Source: Acidimicrobiaceae bacterium (GTDB lineage Bacteria > Actinomycetota > Acidimicrobiia > Acidimicrobiales > RAAP-2). Taken from it: a DNA stretch of 64,000 nucleotides. Shown piece after piece: positions 48,572-58,673 of this stretch. Position numbers and translations under genes: made by a program. The stretch is taken from assembly GCA_003155915.1 (NCBI GenBank), contig PMFA01000003.1, positions 62,001-126,000 of the forward strand, in the 5' to 3' direction. Position 1 is the stretch's first letter. Each line of letters starts with the position of its first letter. The notes below the pieces were generated by a model, which did no database searches, was not told the origin of the DNA, and saw only the letters and a program-made list of their open reading frames with translations.

Positions 48572-49236
48572 TGGCCGTCCAGGAGGCGTCTCACCGACGC
48601 CGGCACCGGTATCGTCCCGGCGGCCATGGCGCCGTTGGTGTCAGGAATCGGCGTCCCGTAGTGGATTCGGGCGGGCACCATTCCGGACCACACCGGTAGG
48701 TCGAGGTCCTCGTCGGGATCGTCCGTCGGACCGGAGGAGAGTTTGGCCGACGCTTCATCGATCGCAACCGCGACGACCATGGTGAGGCGTCGTTCGGCGT
48801 CGTTCATTGCCCTCACCTCACTCGCGCGTCCCGGCAAGACCGCGTCGACGAACAGGTCGAGGACCCTGGCCTTCTCGACGTCGTCGCTCACGAGCGTCGC
48901 TGTGCCGAAGACCACGACCGAGCGATAGGTGATCGAGGACTCGAATCCACTGCGCGCCAAGCGCAGGCCCTCGAAGAGCGTCATCGAGACGCACGCCTCG
49001 CCGCGCTCGACGATTGACTTCATCACCGCGTTCGAAGGACTGCCGTGGAGGTAGATGGTGTCGCCCTCTCGCGCGTGCAACGTCGGAATCACCATGGCGT
49101 TTCCCTGGACGATCGCCGCCACGTGACACAGGGGCGCTTCGTCGATGACGGCGAAGATGACGTCACGTTCGTAGTTGGCTTTGGCCGCCAGACGACGAAC
49201 CCTCGTCTTCGGGCCGGGCCCGAGTACGTCACTCAT
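48568..49236 (-). CDS. Pyridoxamine 5'-phosphate oxidase family protein
   Basis: VIDEAPLCHVAAIVQGNAMVIPTLHAREGDTIYLHGSPSNAVMKSI. Confidence 0.87.
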   Translation of the reverse strand: MSDVLGPGPKTRVRRLAAKANYERDVIFAVIDEAPLCHVAAIVQGNAMVIPTLHAREGDTIYLHGSPSNAVMKSIVERGEACVSMTLFEGLRLARSGFESSITYRSVVVFGTATLVSDDVEKARVLDLFVDAVLPGRASEVRAMNDAERRLTMVVAVAIDEASAKLSSGPTDDPDEDLDLPVWSGMVPARIHYGTPIPDTNGAMAAGTIPVPASVRRLLDGQ

Positions 49237-50057
49237 GCGCGAAGGTCACCGCCAAAAAAGGTCCGCGCCATTCCGGCGACTTCGACGTTCTCTTCGAAGA
49301 GTCGGGCGAACATCACACCGCCTCGGGCCGACGCCTGATGGACGGCCACGGTCGGTGCGCCGGCGCGTTGCACCCACCACGGCGCGACCGCACACATGGC
49401 ACTGCCGGTCACACTGTCCTCGGCCAGCCCGAGGCGCGGCGCGAAGACACGGATGGAGACGTCGACGCTCGGACCGCCGACACAGGCGGCGATGACCATC
49501 GAGCTGGGTACCAAGAAGAGATTCATGGAGTCGACGGCGAGTCCGCACAGGGTGTCGAAGTCCTCAACGACGGCCAGGACGCCTTGGCTCCCGGCGCGAT
49601 AGACCTCGCTCACCGGACCGAGCGCGTCGTTCAGCACCGACGGGTCGGCCTCTTCGAGGGACCAGCGTGGGAGGTCGATGCCGAGCAGCCCGTCACTCAT
49701 GCGACGACCCGAGAGGGTGCCGGCACGCGTCTGGAAGTAGATCTCTCCCCCGGGCACGCCCAACTCGTTCAGCAACACGTGCAGACTCGCGAGCGTCGCG
49801 TGGCCGCACAACTCGACCTCGACGGTCGGCGTGAACCAGCGCAAGCTCCACTGATCGCCCACCCGGCGCACGAACGCAGTCTCTGAAACGCCTAGTTCGA
49901 AGGCAATCTGTTGCAGTTCATCATCGGGCATTGATCGCTCGAGTAGCACTACGACCGCCGGGTTGCCACGTTCGGCCTCGCCGGTAAAGGCGTCCACCCA
50001 CCAGAGACGGTGACCGAAGGCCACGTTGACAGAATCCACGTGTAGAGCCTGCCACAA
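49233..50057 (-). CDS. PhzF family isomerase/epimerase
   Basis: VDAFTGEAERGNPAVVVLLE; ELGVSETAFV; LCGHATLAS; EDSVTGSAMCAVAPWW. Confidence 0.9.
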   Translation of the reverse strand: MWQALHVDSVNVAFGHRLWWVDAFTGEAERGNPAVVVLLERSMPDDELQQIAFELGVSETAFVRRVGDQWSLRWFTPTVEVELCGHATLASLHVLLNELGVPGGEIYFQTRAGTLSGRRMSDGLLGIDLPRWSLEEADPSVLNDALGPVSEVYRAGSQGVLAVVEDFDTLCGLAVDSMNLFLVPSSMVIAACVGGPSVDVSIRVFAPRLGLAEDSVTGSAMCAVAPWWVQRAGAPTVAVHQASARGGVMFARLFEENVEVAGMARTFFGGDLRA

Positions 50058-50086
50058 CGACGGCCGCGACCACCTAGGGTTTTGGC

Positions 50087-50887
50087 GTGCGTGTCGCGAC
50101 GTTTAACCTTCACGCCGGCGTCGACGGATGGGGTCGACCGACGAAGGTTCTCGATCACGTCGTGAGTCTGAACGCCGACGTGCTCATCCTCCCGGAACTC
50201 TGGCGCGCCGAATCGGGCACGGACTTCGTGGCCGAGCTCAAGTCGCGATTGGGAATGGAGGGACTCTTCGTTCCCCTGGCCTCCGGTCAGCGCGTCACGT
50301 CGGGCACGGGTGGGCGGACGTGGCAGCCACTGCTCGCCCACCTCAGCGGCGAACGCGGACTGTTCTTCGACGAACATCGCGCGTTGAGCAAGGTCCAACG
50401 CATTCGTCGCGCCACGGCCGAAGGCGTCGAACAGGGCGAATGGGGGCTCGGTCTATTGACGCGACTGCCGATTCGAGAGATTCACGCCGAGTCACTCGGA
50501 CGCCTCCCGAGAGAGAAGGTGCAACGGACCCTCATCGTCTCCACGCTCGAAACCGAGGGGCGCGCCATCTACGTCCTGGCCGTACACGGCGCGCACCTGA
50601 GTCACGGTTCGTATCGTCAGTATCGACGGGTCAGCGAGATCGTCGCGCGTCTTGATCCAGCTCTGCCGATTCTTCTCGGGGGCGATTTCAACTCCTGGCG
50701 ACCATTGCTGCGGGTCCTCTTGCCCGGATGGCGATCGCTCGTCACCGCGCGAACGTGGCCGGCGCGCACGCCGCATTCTCAGATTGACCACCTTCTGGTT
50801 CGCGGCTCGTGGGAAAGTCTCGGCGGATTCGCCAGCGACGGTGGCAGCGACCACCGCGCCCTCGTCGCCGACGTGCGACTGGCGTAG
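50087..50887 (+). CDS. Endonuclease/exonuclease/phosphatase family protein
   Basis: VRVATFNLHAGVDG; LGGDFNSWRPLLR; GSDHRALVADV. Confidence 0.88.
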   Translation: MRVATFNLHAGVDGWGRPTKVLDHVVSLNADVLILPELWRAESGTDFVAELKSRLGMEGLFVPLASGQRVTSGTGGRTWQPLLAHLSGERGLFFDEHRALSKVQRIRRATAEGVEQGEWGLGLLTRLPIREIHAESLGRLPREKVQRTLIVSTLETEGRAIYVLAVHGAHLSHGSYRQYRRVSEIVARLDPALPILLGGDFNSWRPLLRVLLPGWRSLVTARTWPARTPHSQIDHLLVRGSWESLGGFASDGGSDHRALVADVRLA

Positions 50888-50913
50888 CCGTCGATTCGAA
50901 GTTCGCCGCGACG

Positions 50914-51936
50914 TCAGTCCAACTGGACGCTCTCGTCGACCACCACGAGTGTCTTGCCGTGATTGCCGCCCGTGAACAAGAGATTCAACGCGTCCGGCGC
51001 GTGCTCGAGACCCGGCACCAGGTGTTCTTGGTGTTTGATTCGACCGTCGAGCACCATGGCCGCCAATTCAACGTGCGCCTCTGCGTAGCGATGCGCGAAG
51101 TCGAAGACGATGAAGCCCTTCATCTGACCCCGGCGCATGATCAGCATCGAGGTATTGGTGACGCCGCCGCGTTCGGTGGCGTTGTACTGAGAGATCGCCC
51201 CACACATCACGATGCGCGAGTGCATCGCAATGTTCGCCAGCGTCGCGTCGAGAACGTCGCCACCGACATTGTCGAAGTACAGATCGATGCCCTTCGGGCA
51301 GGCCTCGCGGAGGCGTTGGGTGAGTCGCGCTTCGCGATAGTCGACACACTCGTCGAAGCCGTATTTCTCCACGACCTCGCTGCACTTCTCCTCTCCGCCC
51401 GCGATGCCGACGACTTTGCCCGCGCCGCGGGCCCTCGCGATCTGTCCGACCACCGAACCGGTCGCTCCCGCGGCACCCGAGACGACGACCACGTCACCCT
51501 CTTTGAACGCGCCAACGTCCAAAAGTCCGAAGTACGCGGTCAGGCCCGTCGCACCGAGGACGTTCATCACAGTCGCGAGGTCCAGTCCGAGCCCCTTGGG
51601 CAGCACCGTGAACTTATTGGACTCGCTCGCAATCGCCCACTCCTGCCAGCCGGTCATGCCGTTCACGACGTCGCCTACGTGGTAGCGCTCGGAGTTGGAC
51701 TCCACGACGACGCCACTGCCGCCCGAGCGGATGACGTCGCCGATGCCGATCGGCGGCAGGTAACCGGGCGCGTCGTTCATCCAGGTTCGAATCGTCGGGT
51801 CGATCGAGAGAAGACCGACCTTGATCAACGCTTCATCCGGACCGCACACGGGCATTGGAGAGTCGATCAATGAGGTCGTCGATTGGTCGACCATGCCGGT
51901 CGGTCGTTGTGCGAGGGTGATTTGTCGGTTCGCCAT
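50914..51936 (-). CDS. NADP-dependent MDR oxidoreductase (zinc-independent)
   Basis: VVVSGAAGATGSVVGQIARARGAGKVVGIAGGEEKC; VDYREA...YFDNVGGDVLDA. Confidence 0.92.
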   Translation of the reverse strand: MANRQITLAQRPTGMVDQSTTSLIDSPMPVCGPDEALIKVGLLSIDPTIRTWMNDAPGYLPPIGIGDVIRSGGSGVVVESNSERYHVGDVVNGMTGWQEWAIASESNKFTVLPKGLGLDLATVMNVLGATGLTAYFGLLDVGAFKEGDVVVVSGAAGATGSVVGQIARARGAGKVVGIAGGEEKCSEVVEKYGFDECVDYREARLTQRLREACPKGIDLYFDNVGGDVLDATLANIAMHSRIVMCGAISQYNATERGGVTNTSMLIMRRGQMKGFIVFDFAHRYAEAHVELAAMVLDGRIKHQEHLVPGLEHAPDALNLLFTGGNHGKTLVVVDESVQLD

Positions 51937-52036
51937 TTGAGCTCCTAGGTCGTACGTCACGTTAGGGCTCACCGGGATCTCCAGTGAATAGTCCAACGCG
52001 CCTAGCCCATTCCAATCAGGTGTTATCAGCCGAGTG

Positions 52037-52065
52037 TTGCCAATACCTGACTAAGTAGGTAAGGT
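52037..52065 (+). promoter_or_regulatory. Candidate promoter with internal dyad upstream of sulfite reductase
   Basis: TTGCCA-17 nt-TAAGGT; dyad TACCTGACTAAGTAGGTA at 52044-52061. Confidence 0.5.
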
Positions 52066-52101
52066 TTGTCATGATTAGGGCGGAGACGGGGAGGGACTGC
52101 G

Positions 52102-53772
52102 GTGACCACCGAGACGAAGCAGGAAACTGCGGTCGAGGACATCAAGAGATCAAGTAACTACTTGCGTGGCGCAATCAGCCAAGAACTCGACAACGACGTC
52201 GCCAGTGTGTCCAACGAATCCGAGCAGATCCTCAAGTTCCACGGCATCTACGCCCAGGACAATCGCGACGTGCGCCGAGAGCGCGCCGTCAAGGGTGAAG
52301 AGCTCGACTACATCTTCATGATCCGCGTCGGAGTCCCCGGCGGACGGCTGACGACCGATCAATGGCTGGCGCTCGACGCCGCCGCCTCCGACGTCGCCGA
52401 CGGCACGATAAGGCTCACCACCCGTCAGGCCGTCCAGTTCCACGGGGTGCTGAAGGACGGGCTCCGACCGCTCGCTCGAGCCGTGGACGCCCACCTGATG
52501 ACGTCCTTCGGAGCCTGTGGCGACGTCGTACGAAACGTCGTTTCCTGTCCCGAACTGCAGGGCAACGACGCCGACGAGCGCCTGGCGGAGATCTCGAGGC
52601 ACCTGACCCGAAGCTTTCGCGCGACCACCGACGCGCACTGGGAGATCTTCGTCAATGGCGACAAGGCCGCGTCACGCGAAGACGCCGCCGAGCGACCGTT
52701 CTACGGCGAGACGTACCTACCGAGGAAGTTCAAGATCGCCGTCGCCCACCCGAACGAGAACTGCGTGGACGTCCTCGCCCAAGACGTCGGGTTGATTCCG
52801 GGGGTTCACCCCGAGGCCGGCGACGGATTCAATCTCTTGGTGGGCGGCGGCCTCGGTCGGGCCTACGCCAATCCCGACACGTTCGCGCGCCTGGCCGATC
52901 CGATGACCTTCGTCGCCTACGACGAGGTCGACGAGGTCATCGCCGCGGTGCTGGTGACCTACCGCGAACTCGGCGACCGTACCGACCGCAAACGCGCACG
53001 AATGAAGTACGTGGTGGCCGACATGGGCTACGAACAGTTCCGCAAGGAGATCGAGGTTCGCCTCGGACGAGAACTTCGCGAGCCCCTGGAACTGCCCACC
53101 CACTTCGACGCCGACCACCACTTGGGTTGGCGCACTCGCGGCGACGGGACCCACCAGGTCGGTGTACGGGTTTCGGCCGGTCGGGTTCGCGACGAGCCGG
53201 GCGGCACCCGACTGCGCTCGGCGCTGCGACTCATCGCGCAACGTCACCCGGTGACGTTCTTCCTCACCGCGCAACAAGACGTCGTGATCAGCGGCATTTC
53301 CGACGACGCGCGAGGGGACGTCGAAGAGATCTTGACCAGGCAAGCCGTGCGACCCGACGGCGAACTGGGCAACGTCGAGCGCACGGCCCTGGCGTGCCCC
53401 GCGCTGCCCACGTGTGGACAGGCGCTCACCGAAGCCGAGCGGCGCCTTCCCGAGCTCGTGGGCAACATCGAGGGCGCGCTCGCCAGTCGACAGCTCGGTC
53501 GGCGCGCGCTGCAACTTCGCATGACCGGATGTCCGAACGGCTGCGCTCGACCGGCCGTCGCCGAAGTGGGTATCGTCGGTCGCACCAAATCGACCTACGA
53601 CGTCTACGTGGGCGGCGGACCGCGCGGCGATCGGTTGGCGACGCTCTACCGCGAGAAGGTCTCCTTCGACGAGATCGCCGTCGTTCTCGGTCCGCTGTTC
53701 GACCGCTGGGAGGCCGAGGGTGACGAGGACGAGTCCTTCGGCGACTTCATGACCCGAGTGGGCGTCGCGTGA
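52102..53772 (+). CDS. Ferredoxin-dependent nitrite/sulfite reductase (siroheme, 4Fe-4S)
   Basis: TTRQAVQFHGV; CPALPTC and MTGCPNGCARP cluster motifs; siroheme genes downstream. Confidence 0.93.
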   Translation: MTTETKQETAVEDIKRSSNYLRGAISQELDNDVASVSNESEQILKFHGIYAQDNRDVRRERAVKGEELDYIFMIRVGVPGGRLTTDQWLALDAAASDVADGTIRLTTRQAVQFHGVLKDGLRPLARAVDAHLMTSFGACGDVVRNVVSCPELQGNDADERLAEISRHLTRSFRATTDAHWEIFVNGDKAASREDAAERPFYGETYLPRKFKIAVAHPNENCVDVLAQDVGLIPGVHPEAGDGFNLLVGGGLGRAYANPDTFARLADPMTFVAYDEVDEVIAAVLVTYRELGDRTDRKRARMKYVVADMGYEQFRKEIEVRLGRELREPLELPTHFDADHHLGWRTRGDGTHQVGVRVSAGRVRDEPGGTRLRSALRLIAQRHPVTFFLTAQQDVVISGISDDARGDVEEILTRQAVRPDGELGNVERTALACPALPTCGQALTEAERRLPELVGNIEGALASRQLGRRALQLRMTGCPNGCARPAVAEVGIVGRTKSTYDVYVGGGPRGDRLATLYREKVSFDEIAVVLGPLFDRWEAEGDEDESFGDFMTRVGVA

Positions 53773-54497
53773 CGGTCTATCTCGTGGGCGCCGGACCGGG
53801 TGATGCCGACCTCATGACGGTGCGCGGAGCGCGGTTGCTGGCCGCGGCCGACGCCATCGTGCACGACCGTTTGGTGGAGCGCTCAGTTCTCGATCTCGCT
53901 CGACGTGACGCCGAACTGGTCGACGTCGGCAAAGTACCGGGACGCTTCACGTCACAGTCGATGATCAATGATCTGCTCGTCTCACTCGGTCGCAGGTACG
54001 ACACCGTCGTGCGCCTCAAGGGCGGCGATCCGTTTGTCTTCGGGAGAGGCGGCGAAGAGATGATCGCGCTCGGTCGCGCAGGCGTGGTTTGTGACGTCGT
54101 GCCCGGCGTCACCTCAGCGTTCGCCGGGCCGCTGGCCGCGGGAATCCCCGTGACGCATCGGGGTCTCTCACGGGGAGTGACCGTCGTCACGGGTCACACG
54201 GAACGTCACGACGACGGCTATTTTCGCCGCCTCGCCAACCCCGAACTCTCGCTCGTCGTCCTCATGGGTGTGGCGGCTCGGTCATCGATCGCCACGCAAC
54301 TCATCCAGGGAGGGCTCTCGGATGAGACTCCCGTGGCTGTCATCGAGAGCGCCTGGACGACTCGTGAATCGGTGACGCGCTCGGTGCTTCGAGAACTCGG
54401 GTCGCTCGACGTCGCCTCCCCGGCGATCATTGTCATCGGTCCGTGCGCTGCTCTCTCGGTGCGCGAACTGCTGGCCGAGACGTCCGCGCTGGTCTAG
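53769..54497 (+). CDS. cobA: Uroporphyrinogen-III C-methyltransferase
   Basis: VYLVGAGPGDADLMTVRGARLLAAAD; VVRLKGGDPFVFGRGGEE; GIPVTHRG. Confidence 0.94.
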   Translation: MTVYLVGAGPGDADLMTVRGARLLAAADAIVHDRLVERSVLDLARRDAELVDVGKVPGRFTSQSMINDLLVSLGRRYDTVVRLKGGDPFVFGRGGEEMIALGRAGVVCDVVPGVTSAFAGPLAAGIPVTHRGLSRGVTVVTGHTERHDDGYFRRLANPELSLVVLMGVAARSSIATQLIQGGLSDETPVAVIESAWTTRESVTRSVLRELGSLDVASPAIIVIGPCAALSVRELLAETSALV

Positions 54498-54499
54498 GC

Positions 54500-55060
54500 G
54501 TGCTGCCGCTGACCCTGAAACTCTCGGACAAAGACGTCCTCGTCATCGGAGCCGGTCGCATCGGCACGGGCAAGGCCCAACTGCTCGTCGACGCCGGAGC
54601 TCGCGTGACGATGATCGCGCGCGAGGTTCTGGTCGAACTACCGCGCGGACTGGCCGCGTTCGAGCAACGCGACTATCACGACGGTGACGTTCGCGGCTTC
54701 GCCCTGGTCGTGTCGGCGACGGGTGAGGCCACGGTGAATGACCGCCTCGTCGACGAGGCTCGTCGCGAGAACGTCTGGTTGAACGTCGTTGACGATCCGG
54801 AACGCTCGGACTTCTTTTTCACCGCCGTGTACCGTGACGGCGACGTCACGGTGTCGGTCTCCACGGAGGGTGCGTCGCCGGCCCTCGCTCAGGAACTTCG
54901 CACGATGATCGCCGAGCGACTGCCGGACAATCTGGCCGACGTCGCCCAACAGCTGCGCCGAGAGAGAGCCGATCATCACGCCAAAGGATCGAGTACCGAA
55001 GGCGTCGACTGGCGATCTCGAATTCGAGAACTACTCGGCGCGACCGAACCCTCGCGCTGA
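54500..55060 (+). CDS. Precorrin-2 dehydrogenase / sirohydrochlorin ferrochelatase-like
   Basis: LPLTLKLSDKDVLVIGAGRIGTGKAQLLVDAGARVTMIA; GTG start. Confidence 0.88.
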   Translation: MLPLTLKLSDKDVLVIGAGRIGTGKAQLLVDAGARVTMIAREVLVELPRGLAAFEQRDYHDGDVRGFALVVSATGEATVNDRLVDEARRENVWLNVVDDPERSDFFFTAVYRDGDVTVSVSTEGASPALAQELRTMIAERLPDNLADVAQQLRRERADHHAKGSSTEGVDWRSRIRELLGATEPSR

Positions 55061-55114
55061 AGCGGCCTAAGTAGTGTCCCGAGGGACGGACAGGCCATCG
55101 ACGTAGGAGGTCAG

Positions 55115-56167
55115 ATGACGGATCGTGTTCTCGTGACGGGCGCCACCGGTTTCATCGCGCAGCATTGCATGCTGCAACTGTTGGAGGCCGGCTACGAGGT
55201 GCGAGGGACGGCCCGATCGGCCAATCGCGCCGCCGACGTGGTCGCGATCCTGTCGCCGCATCTCAGCGACGCCGCGCGAGGTCGACTCGACGCGCTCGAG
55301 GTCGTCGCGGCCGATCTCACTCGCGACGACGGTTGGCGCGGTGCCGTCGAGGGCTGCCGCTTCGTGATGCACATCGCGAGTCCGCTGCCGAAGGGTGTCG
55401 TGAAGGATGAGAACGAATTGATTGTTCCGGCGCGCGACGGAGCGCTGCGCGTACTGCGCGCCTCCCACGATGCCGGGGTCGAGCGCGTCGTCCTTACCTC
55501 GTCGCTCAGCGCAATTATCTACGGCAACGACCGTTCGCACCTCTTCACCGAGGCCGACTGGTCGAATCTTGACGGCAAAAGGATCGGCGCCTACGACAAG
55601 TCCAAGACGATCGCCGAACGCGCTTCCTGGGAGTACATGGAGACCATCAAGGATTCGTCGCCGATGGAGCTCGTGGCCATCAATCCCGGTCTGGTCCTGG
55701 GTCCGCTGCTGTCGAGCGATTGGGGAACGTCCGCGGAGATGGTGAAGAGGATTCTGGACCACAAAGTGCCGGCCATACCGAACATCGGTTTCGCCACCGT
55801 CGACGTTCGCGACGTGGCGAGCGCTCACGTCACGGCGATGGTGAGCCCGAATGCCGTCGGCCAACGTTTCATCTGCGCTGAAGCGAATCACTCGATGATG
55901 GAGATCGCTGAAATTCTCAAAACCCGTTACGGCACGCGCGGATTCAAAATCCCGACCGGGCGACTCCCCTCGATCGTCATTCGAGCAATGGCAATATTCG
56001 ATAAAACGGTCCGATTGGCGCTGAATGATCTCGACACGTCACAGAACGTCGACAATACGAAGATACGAGCCGTCTTGAATTGGCAGCCCCGGGACCTCCT
56101 CGAGATGACGACATCAATGGCCGACTCCATGATCGACTACGGCGTCGTTCAAGCCCAAAGGCAATAA
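55115..56167 (+). CDS. NAD-dependent epimerase/dehydratase (extended SDR, DFR-like)
   Basis: RVLVTGATGFIAQHCMLQLLEAGYEVRGTARS; YDKSKTIAE. Confidence 0.92.
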   Translation: MTDRVLVTGATGFIAQHCMLQLLEAGYEVRGTARSANRAADVVAILSPHLSDAARGRLDALEVVAADLTRDDGWRGAVEGCRFVMHIASPLPKGVVKDENELIVPARDGALRVLRASHDAGVERVVLTSSLSAIIYGNDRSHLFTEADWSNLDGKRIGAYDKSKTIAERASWEYMETIKDSSPMELVAINPGLVLGPLLSSDWGTSAEMVKRILDHKVPAIPNIGFATVDVRDVASAHVTAMVSPNAVGQRFICAEANHSMMEIAEILKTRYGTRGFKIPTGRLPSIVIRAMAIFDKTVRLALNDLDTSQNVDNTKIRAVLNWQPRDLLEMTTSMADSMIDYGVVQAQRQ

Positions 56168-56281
56168 CCCGCGCCCACGCAGTGTGACGCTCTGAACACT
56201 ACCCCGCATTGCCGTTTTCCACCGCCGAAGAGACGACGCGCCGGCCGGCGTGAAATCTTCGCCTGCGCTCCAACCTGTAAC

Positions 56282-57070
56282 TTGGGGACCACTATGGCGC
56301 CGGGCACTGAGACACCTCTCCTCGAGCTCGAACACGTTTCGGTTCACTTCGAAGGGCTTCGGGCGCTGGACGATGTTTCCTTCGACGTCTCTCTCGGCGA
56401 AATCGTCGGACTGATCGGACCAAACGGCGCCGGCAAGACCACCGCCTTTAACGTCGCGTGCGGTTTTGTGAAACCGTCACAAGGTCACGTGCACTATCCC
56501 AGTGCCGGGAAGTCGAATCTGCGTCCCAATCAACTCGTCGGCGCCGGCGTGGCGCGAACACTGCAGGGCGTCGGACTCTTTCCCCACTGCAGCGTGCTCG
56601 AGAACGTGATGGCCGGCGGACACCTCCGGCCCAACGGGGGCTTCGTCGCGAGCTTCCTTTCACTTCCCAACGAAGTGCGCTCCGAGCGCGGTCTGCGTCG
56701 CGACGCACTCGCGATGTTGGAGCGTCTCGGGATTGCCGACATGGCCGCGCGACTCCCGTCGGCCATTCCCTACGGCATCGCGAAGAAGGTCTCGGTGGCC
56801 CGCGCCCTCATGAGCGGCCCGACGCTACTTTTGCTGGACGAGCCGGCCTCCGGCCTGGATGAAGCAGAGCTCGAAGACTTTGCACGACTCATCGTTGAAC
56901 TTCGCTCCACCATGGGCGTGCTACTCGTCGAACACGACATGGAATTCGTCATGCCGCTGGTCGATCGACTCGTCGTACTGAATTTTGGCCACGTCATCGC
57001 CCACGGGACACCGGCCGACGTGCGCAAGGACGATGCGGTGATTGCCGCCTATCTCGGCGTGGACGAATGA
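56282..57070 (+). CDS. Branched-chain amino-acid-type ABC transporter ATPase (LivG-like)
   Basis: [31 protein letters not shown]; order livG-livF-livH-livM-SBP. Confidence 0.9.
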   Translation: MGTTMAPGTETPLLELEHVSVHFEGLRALDDVSFDVSLGEIVGLIGPNGAGKTTAFNVACGFVKPSQGHVHYPSAGKSNLRPNQLVGAGVARTLQGVGLFPHCSVLENVMAGGHLRPNGGFVASFLSLPNEVRSERGLRRDALAMLERLGIADMAARLPSAIPYGIAKKVSVARALMSGPTLLLLDEPASGLDEAELEDFARLIVELRSTMGVLLVEHDMEFVMPLVDRLVVLNFGHVIAHGTPADVRKDDAVIAAYLGVDE

Positions 57071-57774
57071 TCACGATTGACGACCTGACGGTCTCCTTCG
57101 GAGCGGTCCAGGCGTTACGCGGCGTCTCATTCGTCGCCGAGACTGGCAGGATTACGGCCGTGCTCGGCGCCAACGGAGCGGGCAAAACGACGTTGCTGCG
57201 CACGATTAGTGGTTTGAAAGAGCCCAAGTCCGGGACGATCACAATGGACGAACGGAGCTTGGTTCACAAACGGACCGAGGACATCGCCCGACTGGGTATT
57301 GGTCACGTGCCCGAGGGCCGCGGCGTCATCGGTGAATTCACCGTGGAGGAGAATCTTCGACTCGGCGCGATGATGGCCAAGGTCAACCTGCAACAGGGTC
57401 TCGATGAACAGTACGAACAGTTTCCGGTACTCGGCGAGCGACGAAAACAACACGCGGCGAAACTCTCCGGCGGCGAACGCCAGATGCTGGCGATGGCCCG
57501 AGCGCTGATCGCCAAGCCGTCGGTGCTCCTCTTGGACGAGCCCTCCCTCGGCCTCGCCCCCCTGGTGACGGCCCAGTTGATGCACACCATTCACTCGTTA
57601 TGCGAAACGAGTGACCTCACGGTGATACTGGTCGAACAAAACGCTTCGTCGGCCCTGAGAATCGCCCACCACGCCGTGGTCTTACACGTCGGCAAAGTTG
57701 TGGCCAATGACGCGGCGTCCGTCGTCGCGGCCGATGAGAACCTTCGTCAGTATTACCTCGGACTGGTGGAGTGA
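57067..57774 (+). CDS. Branched-chain amino-acid-type ABC transporter ATPase (LivF-like)
   Basis: VLGANGAGKTTLLRTISGL; LSGGERQMLAMARALIAKPSVLLLDEPSLGLAPL. Confidence 0.94.
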   Translation: MITIDDLTVSFGAVQALRGVSFVAETGRITAVLGANGAGKTTLLRTISGLKEPKSGTITMDERSLVHKRTEDIARLGIGHVPEGRGVIGEFTVEENLRLGAMMAKVNLQQGLDEQYEQFPVLGERRKQHAAKLSGGERQMLAMARALIAKPSVLLLDEPSLGLAPLVTAQLMHTIHSLCETSDLTVILVEQNASSALRIAHHAVVLHVGKVVANDAASVVAADENLRQYYLGLVE

Positions 57775-58673
57775 TGGATCCGTTCCTCACCTCGCGCATT
57801 GTCACCGACGTACTGGGCGGACTCACCAACGGCGTCATCTTCGGAATGGTGGCGTTGAGCCTCGTGCTCATTTGGCGTTCTACTGGCGTACTCAACTTCG
57901 CCCAGGGCGCGATGCCGATGTTCGCGACGTACGTCGGCTTCGCGCTGTTGTCGTACCACTTCGGCTACTGGGCGTGCGTCGTGGCCTGCGTCATCGTTGG
58001 CCTACTGATTGGTGGACTGACCGAACGTCTCCTCGTTCGAGGTCTCTACGGAAAACCGGAGATCAATCCAATCGTGGTAATGGTCGGGTTCCTGATTGTG
58101 CTCGAAGCGGTCGCGGCGGCAATCTGGTCGTCGTTCCCGCGAAGTCTGCCGACTCCATTCTCATTCAAGGATTGGCAATTAGCCGGTAAGCCGCTGGCTC
58201 TGTCGCCCTTCACGGTGTACGAGATCGTCACGGCGCTGATCGTTATGACCGCCGTCGCCGTGTTGTTCCGATTCACAAAACTTGGGCTGCAACTGCGCGC
58301 CTCGGCCGTGGCGCCCGAGGTGTCGCGACTACTTGGTGTACGCGTCGGTCGACTCCTTACGTTGGGTTGGATGCTTTCGACGGTCGTGGGTGTCATCACC
58401 ACGATCCTCGTCGCATCAAACCTCTTTCAGGGACTGACACCGACGGTAATGGACGGCATCTTTGCCTACGGGTTCATCGCGGCGGCCATCGGCGGTCTCG
58501 AGAGCCCCGTCGGCGCGATCGTGGCGGGCGTCTTGCTCGGCATCATCAATCAATTCGTGACCGACTACGTAAACCAAAACGCCGTGATCATCATCGCGCT
58601 GGTGTTGCTCATCGTCTCACTCATGATTCGCCCGAGCGGTGTCTTCACGAAGCGATCAGAGAGGCGCGTCTAA
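57771..58673 (+). CDS. Branched-chain amino-acid-type ABC permease (LivH-like)
   Basis: GLTNGVIFGMVALSLVLIWRSTGVLNFAQGAMPMFATY. Confidence 0.93.
   Translation: MMDPFLTSRIVTDVLGGLTNGVIFGMVALSLVLIWRSTGVLNFAQGAMPMFATYVGFALLSYHFGYWACVVACVIVGLLIGGLTERLLVRGLYGKPEINPIVVMVGFLIVLEAVAAAIWSSFPRSLPTPFSFKDWQLAGKPLALSPFTVYEIVTALIVMTAVAVLFRFTKLGLQLRASAVAPEVSRLLGVRVGRLLTLGWMLSTVVGVITTILVASNLFQGLTPTVMDGIFAYGFIAAAIGGLESPVGAIVAGVLLGIINQFVTDYVNQNAVIIIALVLLIVSLMIRPSGVFTKRSERRV

Noticed and set aside
52362-53723. 453-aa alternative-frame ORF inside sulfite reductase
   Set aside because: Arg-rich translation with no family motif, fully overlapping a confident CDS.
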